DNA from: Arthrobacter silvisoli
Lineage (GTDB): Bacteria > Actinomycetota > Actinomycetes > Actinomycetales > Micrococcaceae
Length of the DNA stretch: 64,000 nucleotides
Reading direction: 5' to 3'
Assembly: GCF_003369445.1 (NCBI RefSeq)
Contig: NZ_QRCU01000003.1
Location: forward strand, 1-64,000
Part shown: in pieces, positions 7,674 to 15,412 of the stretch
How positions within the stretch are numbered: position 1 is the first letter of the stretch
Layout of the letters: every line of letters begins with the position of its first letter
Notes under the pieces: model-generated
Seen by the model: the letters and a program-made list of their open reading frames with translations, nothing else
Told to the model about the DNA's origin: nothing
Databases searched by the model: none
Translations under genes and position numbers: made by a program

Positions 7674-8542
7674 GCGGGCTCCTTTGACGCTGCTTGTTCC
7701 GCGAGTTTCCGCAGTCCGCCCTTGCGCGGGACCTTTACGGGTTCGGGCCAGCGGGGACTGAGGGAATCGCCAAGGGTGACGCCGCGCAGCTTGCGCCCGA
7801 ACAGGGGAACCACCCAGTCGTGGATCCAGCGGCGCTGCAGGCGTTCCCATTCGCGCAGCTTCAGGCGCCGGGGCGGGTCCCAGTCCTTTGGGGAGATCTT
7901 GTGCGGCACGCCCAACTGGTCCAGGACCCGGGCGGCGAGGTATTTGTGGCCGGCCTTGGACATGTGGAGCCGGTCGGCTGCCCACATCCGGCGGTCGTGG
8001 TAGGCGTCCATGCACCAGTAGTCCACCAGCACGGCGCCGTACTGCGCGGCCAGTTCGCGGACCCGCTGGTTGTACAGGGCGTTGCGTTTCCTGAAGGGTT
8101 CCAACACGGCGGAGACCCTGACGTCATAGCCCGTGAAGAGGACCAGGGTGGCGCCGGTTCCGGCGAGGCGGTCGACGAGCTGTTCGTACTCGGCCATGAG
8201 CTGGTCCATGTCCGTGCCGAAGTCGAGGATGTCGTTGCCGCCGGCGTAGAGGGTGATCAGGCTCGGCCTGAGTGCGAGGGCGGGTTCGAGCTGGTCGTCG
8301 ACGATCTGCCGGAGCCGTTTGCTGCGGACGGCCAGGTTCGCGTACTCCCAGCCCGGTTCAGCCTTGGCCAGCTTCTCGGCAACACGGTCGGCCCAGCCCC
8401 GGACCCCGTTGGGAAGGTGTTTGTTCCGGTCTCCCACCCCCTCGGTGAAGGAGTCCCCGAGAGCAACGTAGCGCCGCCGCCCCTCCGAAGAAGAAAGAAT
8501 CCCACCCACCCCACGGACCCTACCCACCCCAATCAACCGCAA
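7670..8542 (-). CDS. SGNH/GDSL-family hydrolase (copy 3)
   Basis: A protein of up to 290 residues with GDSFTEGVGD, YAGGNDIL and DRLHMSKAGH, the full SGNH set. It is the upstream member of the pair with copy 2 and overlaps it by 4 bases. The start is uncertain: 8542 and 8536 are TTG, with in-frame GTG codons at 8527 and 8509. The first 20 residues are low in information, so the true start may be up to 11 codons later. No signal peptide is visible. Confidence 0.87.
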   Translation of the reverse strand: MRLIGVGRVRGVGGILSSSEGRRRYVALGDSFTEGVGDRNKHLPNGVRGWADRVAEKLAKAEPGWEYANLAVRSKRLRQIVDDQLEPALALRPSLITLYAGGNDILDFGTDMDQLMAEYEQLVDRLAGTGATLVLFTGYDVRVSAVLEPFRKRNALYNQRVRELAAQYGAVLVDYWCMDAYHDRRMWAADRLHMSKAGHKYLAARVLDQLGVPHKISPKDWDPPRRLKLREWERLQRRWIHDWVVPLFGRKLRGVTLGDSLSPRWPEPVKVPRKGGLRKLAEQAASKEPA

Positions 8543-8914
8543 GGGAACAGGGAGCTTAACGAACGGCGTCGGGCACAGCTAAGCCCGAGCGGCACGAAGG
8601 CGGGCAACGGCTACGGTGACAGGCAATAAGGTGACAAACTCACCAGCCGCAGTCGGTGGTCTGCAGGGAGCGCATCGCCGACCAAAGCGAAGCGCAGGTC
8701 GCCCAGCGACCGAAGCGGAGCGGCGGGAGGAAGAGAGGACCCGAGGGACCCGAACTGAGCTTGCGAAGTTTGGGAAGGGTCTGAACGCTAAGCGACTGCA
8801 AAGTAGCGGCGAAGGCGAAAGCCGAGCGACCGCCGTCGTACGCGTCCAAAGGTGACGTGCCGCGTCCAAAGCCGAGCGGCCGTCGTCGCGTGCTAAGCCG
8901 TAAGGCGCGGGAAA
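8543..8914. other. Gene-free stretch rich in short AGCG/CCGAGCG words
   Basis: No frame looks like a protein. The sequence is built from recurring short words (CCGAGCG, AGCGGAGCG, GCGAAGCG, AAGCCG, CGTCCAAAG twice), giving a purine-rich plus strand unlike the genes around it. I cannot assign a function. It could be decayed repeat DNA or a structured 3' region between the SGNH pair and the siderophore operon. Confidence 0.4.
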
Positions 8915-9979
8915 CTAAAGCTCCGCTTTCCCCTTGCGCCAGTACCCCATGAAGGCCACCTGTTTCCTGTCGATCCCGACGTCCCGCACCAGATACCGCC
9001 GCATTTCCTTGATGACTCCTGCCTCGCCGGCAATCCAGGCGTAGAAGGGCAGCGCGCCAGCCGGAAGGTCGGGGTTGCGGGTGGCTTTGATGGAGGCGGT
9101 GTCCATGCGCTGCGGGGTTTCCCAGAGGATGTCCTGGTCCACGTTGACGTCTTCGGGTTCGGGGCCGGCTGCGGCTTTGGAGGCGATGCCCACCCAGCCG
9201 GGCACGGGCACGGCCCGCCGCACGGCGTCCTGCAGGAGCTGGCCGTGCGGCCGGGAACGGCCGATCGAGGCGCCGCGCGCCAGCCAGGTGATTTCGACGT
9301 CGGCGGCCGTCTGGAGGTCCTGGAAGTCCCCTGCTTCGGGGACCTCGAGGAAGGCGTGGCCGCTGAGCCCGGCGGGCAGGCTTTCGAGGATGGCGCTGAT
9401 GGCGGGGACCGAGGTTTCGTCGCCGGCGAGGAGGACGCGCTGGGCCAGGCCCGGCCGCCATTCGATGCCGGAGTAGATTTCCGCGGTGACGCAGTGCGCG
9501 GCACGGTTGTTGGGGCCGATGACGGTCAGCGAGTCCCCGGGCTTCGCGTTGAGGGCCCAGTTGGCGGCGGGGCCGCCGTTGCCGTCGGCATCGAAGTGCA
9601 TCACGAAGTCGACGTCGATCTCCGGGTAGACGGCGTCGAGGCGTTCGTGGCGCACCGTGTAGGTGCGCATGCTGCCGCGCACGGCGGGGTCCATGGCGAG
9701 CCATTCCTGGTACCAGCCGGTGTTGCCCATTTCGAAGGCGGGCAGCGGGAGGGTACGGCCCTCGGCGTCGAGCGAGGGGATCAGCAGCTTGATGCGCAGG
9801 TCCAGGGTGTTGCCGGAGACCCCGAAGCCGCGCAGGCAGTAGCCGCCGAAGGTGATCCGGCGGAAGTTGGGCCCGATGTCCTGGACGGCGGTGACGGTGA
9901 CGTCGAAGGCCAGGACCATGGGCTCGGTGACTGTGGTTGCTGCGCGGTTCTTGGCCATCGGTGTGGTTTCCGTGCTCAT
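8915..9979 (-). CDS. Siderophore-interacting protein (FAD-dependent ferric-siderophore reductase)
   Basis: The 354-residue protein has the SIP family layout: FAD-binding beta-barrel (RRITFGGYCLRGFG, RTYTVRHERLD), LLAGDETSVPAISAILESL, and the C-terminal WIAGEAGVIKEMRRYLV and FMGYWRKGKAEL. It reduces Fe(III)-siderophores in the cytoplasm using NAD(P)H through FAD, releasing iron. Its ATG overlaps the stop of the ABC ATPase (ATGA), making it the last gene of the uptake operon. A start 7 codons later (MAKNRA) is possible. Expected to be iron-repressed with the operon. Confidence 0.92.
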   Translation of the reverse strand: MSTETTPMAKNRAATTVTEPMVLAFDVTVTAVQDIGPNFRRITFGGYCLRGFGVSGNTLDLRIKLLIPSLDAEGRTLPLPAFEMGNTGWYQEWLAMDPAVRGSMRTYTVRHERLDAVYPEIDVDFVMHFDADGNGGPAANWALNAKPGDSLTVIGPNNRAAHCVTAEIYSGIEWRPGLAQRVLLAGDETSVPAISAILESLPAGLSGHAFLEVPEAGDFQDLQTAADVEITWLARGASIGRSRPHGQLLQDAVRRAVPVPGWVGIASKAAAGPEPEDVNVDQDILWETPQRMDTASIKATRNPDLPAGALPFYAWIAGEAGVIKEMRRYLVRDVGIDRKQVAFMGYWRKGKAEL

Positions 9980-10914
9980 GAGGCAATCTCCAGTGCGGGT
10001 TCGGCGGTGTGGGCAGCGTGCGCGTGCGTTTGGGCAGCGTGGTCTTGGGCAGCGTGCGCGTGGTCTTGGGCAGCGCGGTCTTGGGCAGCGCGGTCGTGGG
10101 CAGCGTGCGCGTGCGGGTAGTGGTGGCGGCCGATCGGCACGACCAGCGGGGTTCCGGAAACGGGGTCCGGGACAACGCGGGATTCGAGGCCGAACACGGT
10201 GCGGACAAGCTCTTCGGTGATGACCTCGCTGCCGGAGCCTTCGGCCACGATGGCACCGTCCTTCATGGCGATGACGTGGTCCGCGTAGCGTGCGGCGAGG
10301 TTGAGGTCGTGGAGCACGATCACCACGGTGGTGCCGCGGCGGCGGTTCAGGTCCGTGACGAGGTCCAGGACTTCCACCTGGTGCGCAAGGTCGAGGTAGG
10401 TGGTGGGCTCGTCGAGCAGCAGGAGCTCGGTTTCCTGGGCCAGGGCCATGGCGATCCAAACCCGCTGCCGCTGGCCGCCGGACAGTTCGTCCACGTTGCG
10501 GCCCGCCAGCTCAGTGGTGGCGGTGACTTCGAGGGCATGCCGCACCGCGAGGTCATGGGGCGAGGAGTCGCCGTGGCTCCAGTTCCGGAAGAAGCCCTGG
10601 TGCGGGTACCGGCCGCGGCCCACGAGATCCCGCACCGTGATGCCGTCCGGGGCGACGGGGTGCTGCGGCAGGAGGCCGAGGGTCCGGGCGAGTTCCTTCG
10701 CCGGGCGGCTGCGGATGTCCTTGCCGTCCAGGGTCACGGCCCCGCCGCTTGGCTTCAGCAGCCGGGACAGGCCGCGCAGCAGGGTGGACTTTCCGCAGCC
10801 GTTGGCGCCCACGATCATGGTCACCTTGCCTTCGGGGATCTCCGTGCGGAGCCCTTCAATGACCCGGCGCTGCTCGTACTGCAGCGTCAGGTCCCGGGCG
10901 CTGAGACGTGCCAT
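9976..10914 (-). CDS. Iron-siderophore ABC transporter ATPase with a His-rich C-terminal tail
   Basis: The 312-residue FecE/FepC-type ATPase has Walker A GANGCGKST, Q-loop LLPQHP, signature LSGGQRQR, Walker B LLLLDEPTTYLDL and H-loop VIVLHD. It powers import through the two FecCD permeases upstream. The last 50 residues are unusual: a low-complexity His/Ala/Gln/Asp tail with about 11 histidines, encoded by an imperfect DNA repeat (10010-10105). Normal FepC proteins end before this. The tail may bind metal, or may simply be repeat expansion. Confidence 0.93.
   Translation of the reverse strand: MARLSARDLTLQYEQRRVIEGLRTEIPEGKVTMIVGANGCGKSTLLRGLSRLLKPSGGAVTLDGKDIRSRPAKELARTLGLLPQHPVAPDGITVRDLVGRGRYPHQGFFRNWSHGDSSPHDLAVRHALEVTATTELAGRNVDELSGGQRQRVWIAMALAQETELLLLDEPTTYLDLAHQVEVLDLVTDLNRRRGTTVVIVLHDLNLAARYADHVIAMKDGAIVAEGSGSEVITEELVRTVFGLESRVVPDPVSGTPLVVPIGRHHYPHAHAAHDRAAQDRAAQDHAHAAQDHAAQTHAHAAHTAEPALEIAS
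10010..10105 (-). repeat. Imperfect short tandem repeat encoding the His/Ala-rich tail
   Basis: Six copies of TGGGCAGCG (plus-strand reading) spaced 14-21 bases apart encode the HAHAAQDHAAQ-type tail of the ATPase. Copy number looks prone to change by slippage. Confidence 0.75.
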
Positions 10915-10915
10915 G

Positions 10916-12046
10916 TCAGGAGTCCTTTCGGTTGGACGTGGCCAGGAGCCAGAGCAGGAAGGGGGAGCCCAGGGCGCCGGTCACGACGCCGGCCGGCAGC
11001 ACCGTGCCGTCCAGCAGCATCGGTGCCACGTTGTAGGCGAAGTAGTCGGCGGCCAGGACGATCGCGGCACCGGTAAGGGCCGACGCCGGAAGGCTGGGTT
11101 TCCCGGTGAAGCGGCGGGCGATGGGCCCGGCAAGGAAGGCGACGAAGGAGACCGGGCCGGCTGCCGCCGTCGCGACCGCCGCGAGGGCAACGGCGGCGAG
11201 CACCAGGCCGAGCCGCACTGCTCCGACGCGGATTCCGAGGCCCGCGGCGGTGTCATCGCCGAGTTCGAGCATCCGCAGCGGCTTGGCCAGGACCGCCGTG
11301 AGCGGCAGCAGGACGCAGAGTGCCAGCAGCAGCACGCCGATCCGTTCCCAGGTGGCCGGGTTGAGGGAGCCGTTGAGCCAGATGAGGGCTTCCGCGGCGG
11401 TGCGGATGTCCGCGCGGGTCATGAGGAAGCTCACCAGGGCCCCGAGCGCGGCGGCGAACCCGACGCCCGCGAGGACCAGGCGGTTGCCGGCGGCGTTTCC
11501 GTTGCGCCCGCTGGCCCCTCGGAGGCTTCCGCCGCGGGAGATCAGGTAGATGAGCAGGGCGACGGCGAGGGCGCCGAACAGGGCCGCGGCGGACACGGCG
11601 GCTCCTGAAGCGCCGAAGACCACGATCGCCAGGACCGCGGACGCGCTGGCGCCGTTGCTGATGCCGATCACGTCCGGGCTGGCGAGCGGGTTGCGGAGCA
11701 TCGTCTGGAACAATGCGCCGGACAGCCCGAACGCGACGCCGATCATCAGGCCCATGATGACCCGCGGCAGTTTGGCCTCCATCACGATGAAGCTGGCGCC
11801 TGGGATCTTCTCGCCGCCCGTGAGGTGGGCCGTGACGATGGTGACGAAGTCCGGAACCGTGACCGTGTAGCTGCCGAGCAGGATGCCCGCCACGAGCAGG
11901 AGCACGACGGCGGCCGCGAGCAGCCAGGTCCGGTTAAGCTTTCGTTTCCCCGCGCGAACTGGCAGGTAATGACCCTTTTCCGCGGTTTTGAGGGCATCAG
12001 CTGCCAGTTCGCGCTCAAGGGTGGCGCGCTCAACAACGCGGCTCAC
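10916..12046 (-). CDS. FecCD-family iron-siderophore permease (second subunit)
   Basis: The 376-residue protein has the FecCD/BtuC fold with about ten helices and typical motifs (LPRVIMGLMIGVAFGLSGA, RNPLASPDVIGISNGAS, FVAFLAGPIARR). It pairs with the permease upstream to form the channel. GTG 12046 overlaps that gene's stop (GTGA); this start is chosen for the overlap. Before the first helix is a cytoplasmic segment of about 35 residues (ERELAADALKTAEKGHYLPV) that is nearly the same as one in the partner permease and is encoded by a palindromic element (11952-12014). Confidence 0.92.
   Translation of the reverse strand: MSRVVERATLERELAADALKTAEKGHYLPVRAGKRKLNRTWLLAAAVVLLLVAGILLGSYTVTVPDFVTIVTAHLTGGEKIPGASFIVMEAKLPRVIMGLMIGVAFGLSGALFQTMLRNPLASPDVIGISNGASASAVLAIVVFGASGAAVSAAALFGALAVALLIYLISRGGSLRGASGRNGNAAGNRLVLAGVGFAAALGALVSFLMTRADIRTAAEALIWLNGSLNPATWERIGVLLLALCVLLPLTAVLAKPLRMLELGDDTAAGLGIRVGAVRLGLVLAAVALAAVATAAAGPVSFVAFLAGPIARRFTGKPSLPASALTGAAIVLAADYFAYNVAPMLLDGTVLPAGVVTGALGSPFLLWLLATSNRKDS
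11952..12014. repeat. Palindromic element inside a permease gene (copy 1)
   Basis: Perfect 14-bp arms GCGCGAACTGGCAG (11952-11965) and its complement (12001-12014) flank a 35-base loop, all in frame near the 5' end of the FecCD gene. A second copy with the same arm and loop lengths is in the partner permease (13052-13114). The encoded residues precede the first membrane helix. Confidence 0.8.
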
Positions 12047-13149
12047 AGGGAAACTCCCTTGCCGCGACGGACGAGCCACACGAACACGGGGGCGCCGAGG
12101 ATCGCGGTCATGATGCCGGCCGGGACCTCGCCGGGGAGGAGTACCACCCGGCCTACGACGTCGGCGGCCAGCAGCAGCGCCGGGGCCAGCACCAGGGAGA
12201 AGGGCAGGATCCAGCGGTAGTCCGGGCCGGTGAAGAAGCGCACGGCATGGGGAATGACCAGCCCGAGGAACCCGATGGGTCCGGCGAGCGCCGTCGCCGA
12301 TCCGCACAGCAGCACGACGCCGAGCGCCACGATTGCGCGGGAGAGGCCCACGCGCTGGCCGAGGCCGCGGGCGAGGTCGTCGCCAAGGGCCAGGCCGTTG
12401 AGGATCCGGCCGCTGAGCAGCACGATCAAAGCACCGACCACCAGGAACGGCAGGCCGGGCAGGATGACGGACCAGTCGCGCCCGGCCACGCCACCCACCT
12501 GCCAGAAGCGGAAGCGGTCCAGGGTGTCCTGGCTGGAAACGAGCACCACGTTCATCAGGGAGTACAGCCCGGCGCTCAGGGCGGCGCCCGCCAGGGCGAG
12601 CTTGACCGGCGTCGCGCCGTCCCTGCCCATCGAGGCGAGCAGGTAGACGACGGCGGCAGCTGCCGCGGCGCCGAGGAAAGCGAACCAGATGTACCCGCCG
12701 AGGCCCGTGATGCCGAAGAGGTAAATGCCGGCGACGACGGCGAGCGCCGCCCCGGCGTTGACGCCCATGATGCCGGGATCGGCCAAGGGGTTGCGGGCAA
12801 CGCCCTGCATTGCGGCACCGGCCAGGCCGAGGGCGCCGCCGGCGAGCAGGCCGAGTCCGGTGCGCGGGATCCGGGCATGGACCACGGCGTGGTTGCCCTC
12901 CGCGGGGTTGAAGTGGAGCAGCGCGTCCCACACCGTGTCGAGCGGGATGGCGCGGGCACCCACCGCCAGGGAGGCGCCGCAGGCGAGGGCGAGCACGACG
13001 ACGACGGCCAGCAGCCAGGCGGGCTGCTTGCCTTTCCGGGCGCGAACCTCCGCACGAACTGGCAGTTGTTGCCCGTTCGGAGCGGTCTTAAGGGCTTTAG
13101 CTGCCAGTTCGCGCTCCACGGAGGAGGCCGCCGTCGTGCTTGCCGTCAT
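12043..13149 (-). CDS. FecCD-family iron-siderophore permease (first subunit)
   Basis: The 368-residue membrane protein has FecCD motifs: RIPRTGLGLLAGGALGLAGA, RNPLADPGIMGVNAGAA and IGFLGLVIPHAVRFFTGPDY. With the next subunit it moves ferric siderophore into the cell. It starts 8 bases after the binding-protein stop and overlaps the next permease by 4 bases. The first 45 residues are cytoplasmic and contain ERELAAKALKTAPNGQQLPV, matching the other permease and coming from the palindromic element at 13052-13114. The rest of the two permeases is much less alike. Confidence 0.92.
   Translation of the reverse strand: MTASTTAASSVERELAAKALKTAPNGQQLPVRAEVRARKGKQPAWLLAVVVVLALACGASLAVGARAIPLDTVWDALLHFNPAEGNHAVVHARIPRTGLGLLAGGALGLAGAAMQGVARNPLADPGIMGVNAGAALAVVAGIYLFGITGLGGYIWFAFLGAAAAAAVVYLLASMGRDGATPVKLALAGAALSAGLYSLMNVVLVSSQDTLDRFRFWQVGGVAGRDWSVILPGLPFLVVGALIVLLSGRILNGLALGDDLARGLGQRVGLSRAIVALGVVLLCGSATALAGPIGFLGLVIPHAVRFFTGPDYRWILPFSLVLAPALLLAADVVGRVVLLPGEVPAGIMTAILGAPVFVWLVRRGKGVSL
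13052..13114. repeat. Palindromic element inside a permease gene (copy 2)
   Basis: Arms at 13052-13065 and 13101-13114 match in 13 of 14 positions around a 35-base loop. Geometry, arm sequence and reading frame equal those of copy 1 (11952-12014), and the loops are also similar. It encodes the N-terminal cytoplasmic segment of the first permease. Confidence 0.8.
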
Positions 13150-13157
13150 GGAGGGGC

Positions 13158-14231
13158 CTACTTGGCGGCGGCGTCAGCGCCCGCGGCGAGCTGCGGCAGG
13201 AACTTGTCCAAGGCCCACGGCAGGCTCAGCGGCGAGGAGGCGGAGATGGCCAGGGTGAGGGTGTTATCCGAATCGGCCACCAGGGCGCCGTTCTTCACCG
13301 CCGGGATCTGGCCCAGCAACGGGTCCTTGACGATCTGCTCCTTGGTCTTGGCATCCGGAACCCAAGACACGAAGACGTCAGAGTCCAGTTCGTTGGCCTT
13401 CTCGGCGGACCAGCCGGTGAAGAACTCCTTGGAGCCCTTTGACTTCTCCTCCACAATCGGGGCAGCCTTCATGCCGATTTCGCTGAGGAAGCGCGGCCGG
13501 TTGTCGGCGGCAAGGTAAACGTTCACGCCGTCGCCCTTGGCCGGCTCCAGGTTGCCGTAGATGAAGGTCTTGCCGGCGATCTGCGGGTACTTGGCAGCCT
13601 CGGCCTTGATGGTGGCCTCGGTGTCGGTGACGAGTTTCTCCGCTTCGGCGGTCTTGCCCAGGGCCTTGCCGATCAGCGTGGTGGCTTCCTGCCACGGGGT
13701 GCCGTAGGCCAGTTCGGGCTGGGCCACCACCGGGGCGATCTCGGACAGCTTCTTGTAGTCCGCCGCTTCGAGGCCGGAGTAGGCGGCCAGGATGACGTCC
13801 GGGTTCAGCTTGGCGATCTCGGTGAAGTTGATGCCGTCGGCCTCGGAGAACTGGACAGGGGCCTTGCCGCTGCCGAAGGAAGCGCCGAGCTTTTCAAGGG
13901 CGGCGTCCTTCCACGGGGTGGAGCCCTTGTCATTGTTGCCCCACTCGTTCTTCGGGACACCCACCGGAACGACGCCGAGGGCCAGGGCGATGTCGTCGTT
14001 GACCCAGGAGACGGTGACGACGCGCTTGGGCTGTTCCTTGATGGTGGTCTCGCCGAAAACGTTCTTGATGGTCACGGGGAACGCTGCGCTGGCGGCCGCA
14101 GTCGAGGCGTTCCGGGCACTGTCGGCCGGGCCGGTGGAGCAGGCAGTGAGGGAAAGCGCGACGGCGGCCAGCGCGGCGGTTGCGCTGCCTGCGGTCTTGA
14201 GCAGCGCACGGCGTGGGAGGAGGGAAGCCAT
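13158..14231 (-). CDS. Iron-siderophore-binding lipoprotein
   Basis: The 357-residue protein starts with a Tat/Sec-like signal and a lipobox LTACS, so it is a lipid-anchored binding protein. The body is a FecB/FepB-type periplasmic-binding fold: PKRVVTVSWVNDDIALALG, LNPDVILAAYSGL and FVSWVPDAKTKEQ. It captures ferric siderophore outside the membrane and delivers it to the FecCD permeases. It is the first gene of a five-gene operon. A DtxR/IdeR-like iron box lies 30-46 bases upstream, so iron repression is expected. Confidence 0.93.
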   Translation of the reverse strand: MASLLPRRALLKTAGSATAALAAVALSLTACSTGPADSARNASTAAASAAFPVTIKNVFGETTIKEQPKRVVTVSWVNDDIALALGVVPVGVPKNEWGNNDKGSTPWKDAALEKLGASFGSGKAPVQFSEADGINFTEIAKLNPDVILAAYSGLEAADYKKLSEIAPVVAQPELAYGTPWQEATTLIGKALGKTAEAEKLVTDTEATIKAEAAKYPQIAGKTFIYGNLEPAKGDGVNVYLAADNRPRFLSEIGMKAAPIVEEKSKGSKEFFTGWSAEKANELDSDVFVSWVPDAKTKEQIVKDPLLGQIPAVKNGALVADSDNTLTLAISASSPLSLPWALDKFLPQLAAGADAAAK

Positions 14232-14260
14232 GTGAATCCTTAGGTAAGCGGTGCAAACCC

Positions 14261-14279
14261 AAGTAAGGCTAGCCTATCC
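14261..14279 (-). promoter_or_regulatory. DtxR/IdeR-like iron box upstream of the siderophore operon
   Basis: GTAAGGCTAGCCTAT (14263-14277) has the inner palindrome AGGCTAGCCT and agrees with the iron-box core GTTAGGCTAACCTAA at 12 of 15 positions. A further half-site-like TTAGGTAAG lies at 14240-14248. The position before the binding-lipoprotein gene fits iron-dependent repression. The regulator itself is not in the window. Confidence 0.6.
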
Positions 14280-14370
14280 TTCTGCTAATTACGAAACACT
14301 TACGTCACCTAATTCCGGATGGCACCAGGCGCGTCCGGTTCATCCTGCGTCAATTCCTTGCGCCTGTCAG

Positions 14371-14434
14371 GCAACGCGGGGTCACTTACGGCCCATGAAT
14401 GCCCCGAACATGGGCCCGGACTGACCCCGCGTTG
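14371..14434. repeat. Palindromic repeat of the AACGCGGGGTCA family, copy 1
   Basis: Outer arms AACGCGGGGTCA and TGACCCCGCGTT enclose inner arms around ACGGCCCAT. It is the most degenerate of four copies (others at 15333, 26070 and 52936). It lies between the siderophore operon and the FBP gene and is followed by short CCCGCGT-containing direct repeats up to about 14500. Confidence 0.8.
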
Positions 14435-14830
14435 TCTCCGTCCCGCGTTGTGTCTCCGTCCCGCGTGGACAGAAGCCCGCGTGGACAGAGGCCCGCGCCG
14501 TTTGGCAGGATGGCGGAACCGGACGATTAGCCGGCACCAAATCATGCATCACAGGATCGAGGGAATGAGCATGCGCGCTGCATCGGCGAACGCTGCCATG
14601 GTGAGCGGGGTGGCCGTTACGGCCTGCTGTGCGCTTCCCCTCGCGTCAGCCATCCCGCAAGGCCGTCAGGCCAACTGACCGGCCGCATCTTTCCCAAGAC
14701 CCCGAGGAATCTTCAAAATCCTCCAACGGGCTTTTCGTGCCATGCCGGATTGGCGGACGCTTCGCGCCCATTCTTCGCCCCCTGCACCTGCATTGCGTAG
14801 GGGTCCATCCGATGCGAAAGAAACTTCACC
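14435..14830. other. Mostly gene-free stretch upstream of the FBP gene
   Basis: Positions 14436-14500 hold short direct repeats (CTCCGTCCCGCGT twice, CCCGCGTGGACAGA twice). After one weak small-ORF candidate (14565-14678) nothing recognisable precedes the FBP gene at 14831. I found no fragment of a jetD gene here. Confidence 0.4.
14565..14678 (+). CDS. Possible 37-residue hydrophobic peptide (weak candidate)
   Basis: ATG 14565 follows a GAGGGA sequence and opens a 37-codon frame with an Ala/Val/Cys-rich stretch resembling a signal peptide (VSGVAVTACCALPLASA). No family is recognised and it may be chance. It is listed because the ribosome-binding site and hydrophobic run occur together in an otherwise empty region. 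Confidence 0.2.
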   Translation: MSMRAASANAAMVSGVAVTACCALPLASAIPQGRQAN

Positions 14831-15325
14831 ATGCAGAGAATCACCGCCCAGCAGATCCGTTCGTCCTTCATCAATGCGAGCCGCTCCGATGCCGCCAAGC
14901 TCAACCTTCCCCGGGATTTCGAGGCCCTCGACTGGGACAATCTTGAATTCCTGGGCTGGCGGGACCCCAAGATGCCCCTGCGCGGCTACCTCGTCATGCC
15001 GGCCGACGGGAAGCTCACCGGCATCATGCTGCGCGCGCCCGAAGGCGGGGCGGGCAAGAACCGGGCCGTGCTGTGCGAGCTGTGCCGGGATGTCTTCTCC
15101 AAGGAAGAGGTCTACCTGTGGGTAGCCCGCCGCGCCGGGCAGTCCGGCCGTGACGGCAACACCCTGGGCACACTGATCTGCGCCGACTTCCTGTGCTGCG
15201 CCAACGTGCGCAAGGAGCCGCCCGCCAACGAGATCAACCCGGACCCGGCCGCCGTCGTGCTTCGCCAAATCGCGGGCCTGCAGGAGCGGACCTCCCGTTT
15301 CCTGTCCCGCGTCCGCGAGGCATAG
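14831..15325 (+). CDS. FBP-domain protein, EF-G-binding (FusB-like) family
   Basis: The 164-residue protein matches the FBP family with a C-terminal treble-clef zinc finger. The likely zinc ligands are Cys82, Cys85 and two of Cys117, Cys121 and Cys122. The N-terminal part (MQRITAQQIRSSFINASRSD) is the helical segment typical of the family. FusB/FusC relatives bind elongation factor G and rescue it from fusidic acid; most actinobacterial members are untested. It converges on jetC with a palindromic repeat between. Confidence 0.8.
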   Translation: MQRITAQQIRSSFINASRSDAAKLNLPRDFEALDWDNLEFLGWRDPKMPLRGYLVMPADGKLTGIMLRAPEGGAGKNRAVLCELCRDVFSKEEVYLWVARRAGQSGRDGNTLGTLICADFLCCANVRKEPPANEINPDPAAVVLRQIAGLQERTSRFLSRVREA

Positions 15326-15332
15326 GCCTGAG

Positions 15333-15395
15333 CAACGCGGGGTCAGCTACGGCCCGTAAATGCCCCGAACATGGACCGTATCTGACCCCGCGTTG
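15333..15395. repeat. Palindromic repeat of the AACGCGGGGTCA family, copy 2
   Basis: CAACGCGGGGTCA pairs with TGACCCCGCGTTG, with inner arms around TACGGCCC. It fills the gap between the convergent FBP and jetC genes, 7 bases after one stop and 17 before the other. It may act as a bidirectional transcription stop, although no T-tract follows on either strand. Confidence 0.85.
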
Positions 15396-15412
15396 CCAAG
15401 GAGAGAAGGGCC

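Noticed and set aside
10916-12931. One very long permease of 671 residues
   Set aside because: The upstream half is a frame shadow of the first permease; the GTGA overlap at 12043-12046 and the FecCD start mark two separate genes.
14435-14830. Remnant of jetD on the far side of the FBP gene
   Set aside because: No frame shows TOPRIM or DUF2220/DUF3322-like sequence, only short direct repeats and a weak 37-codon frame.
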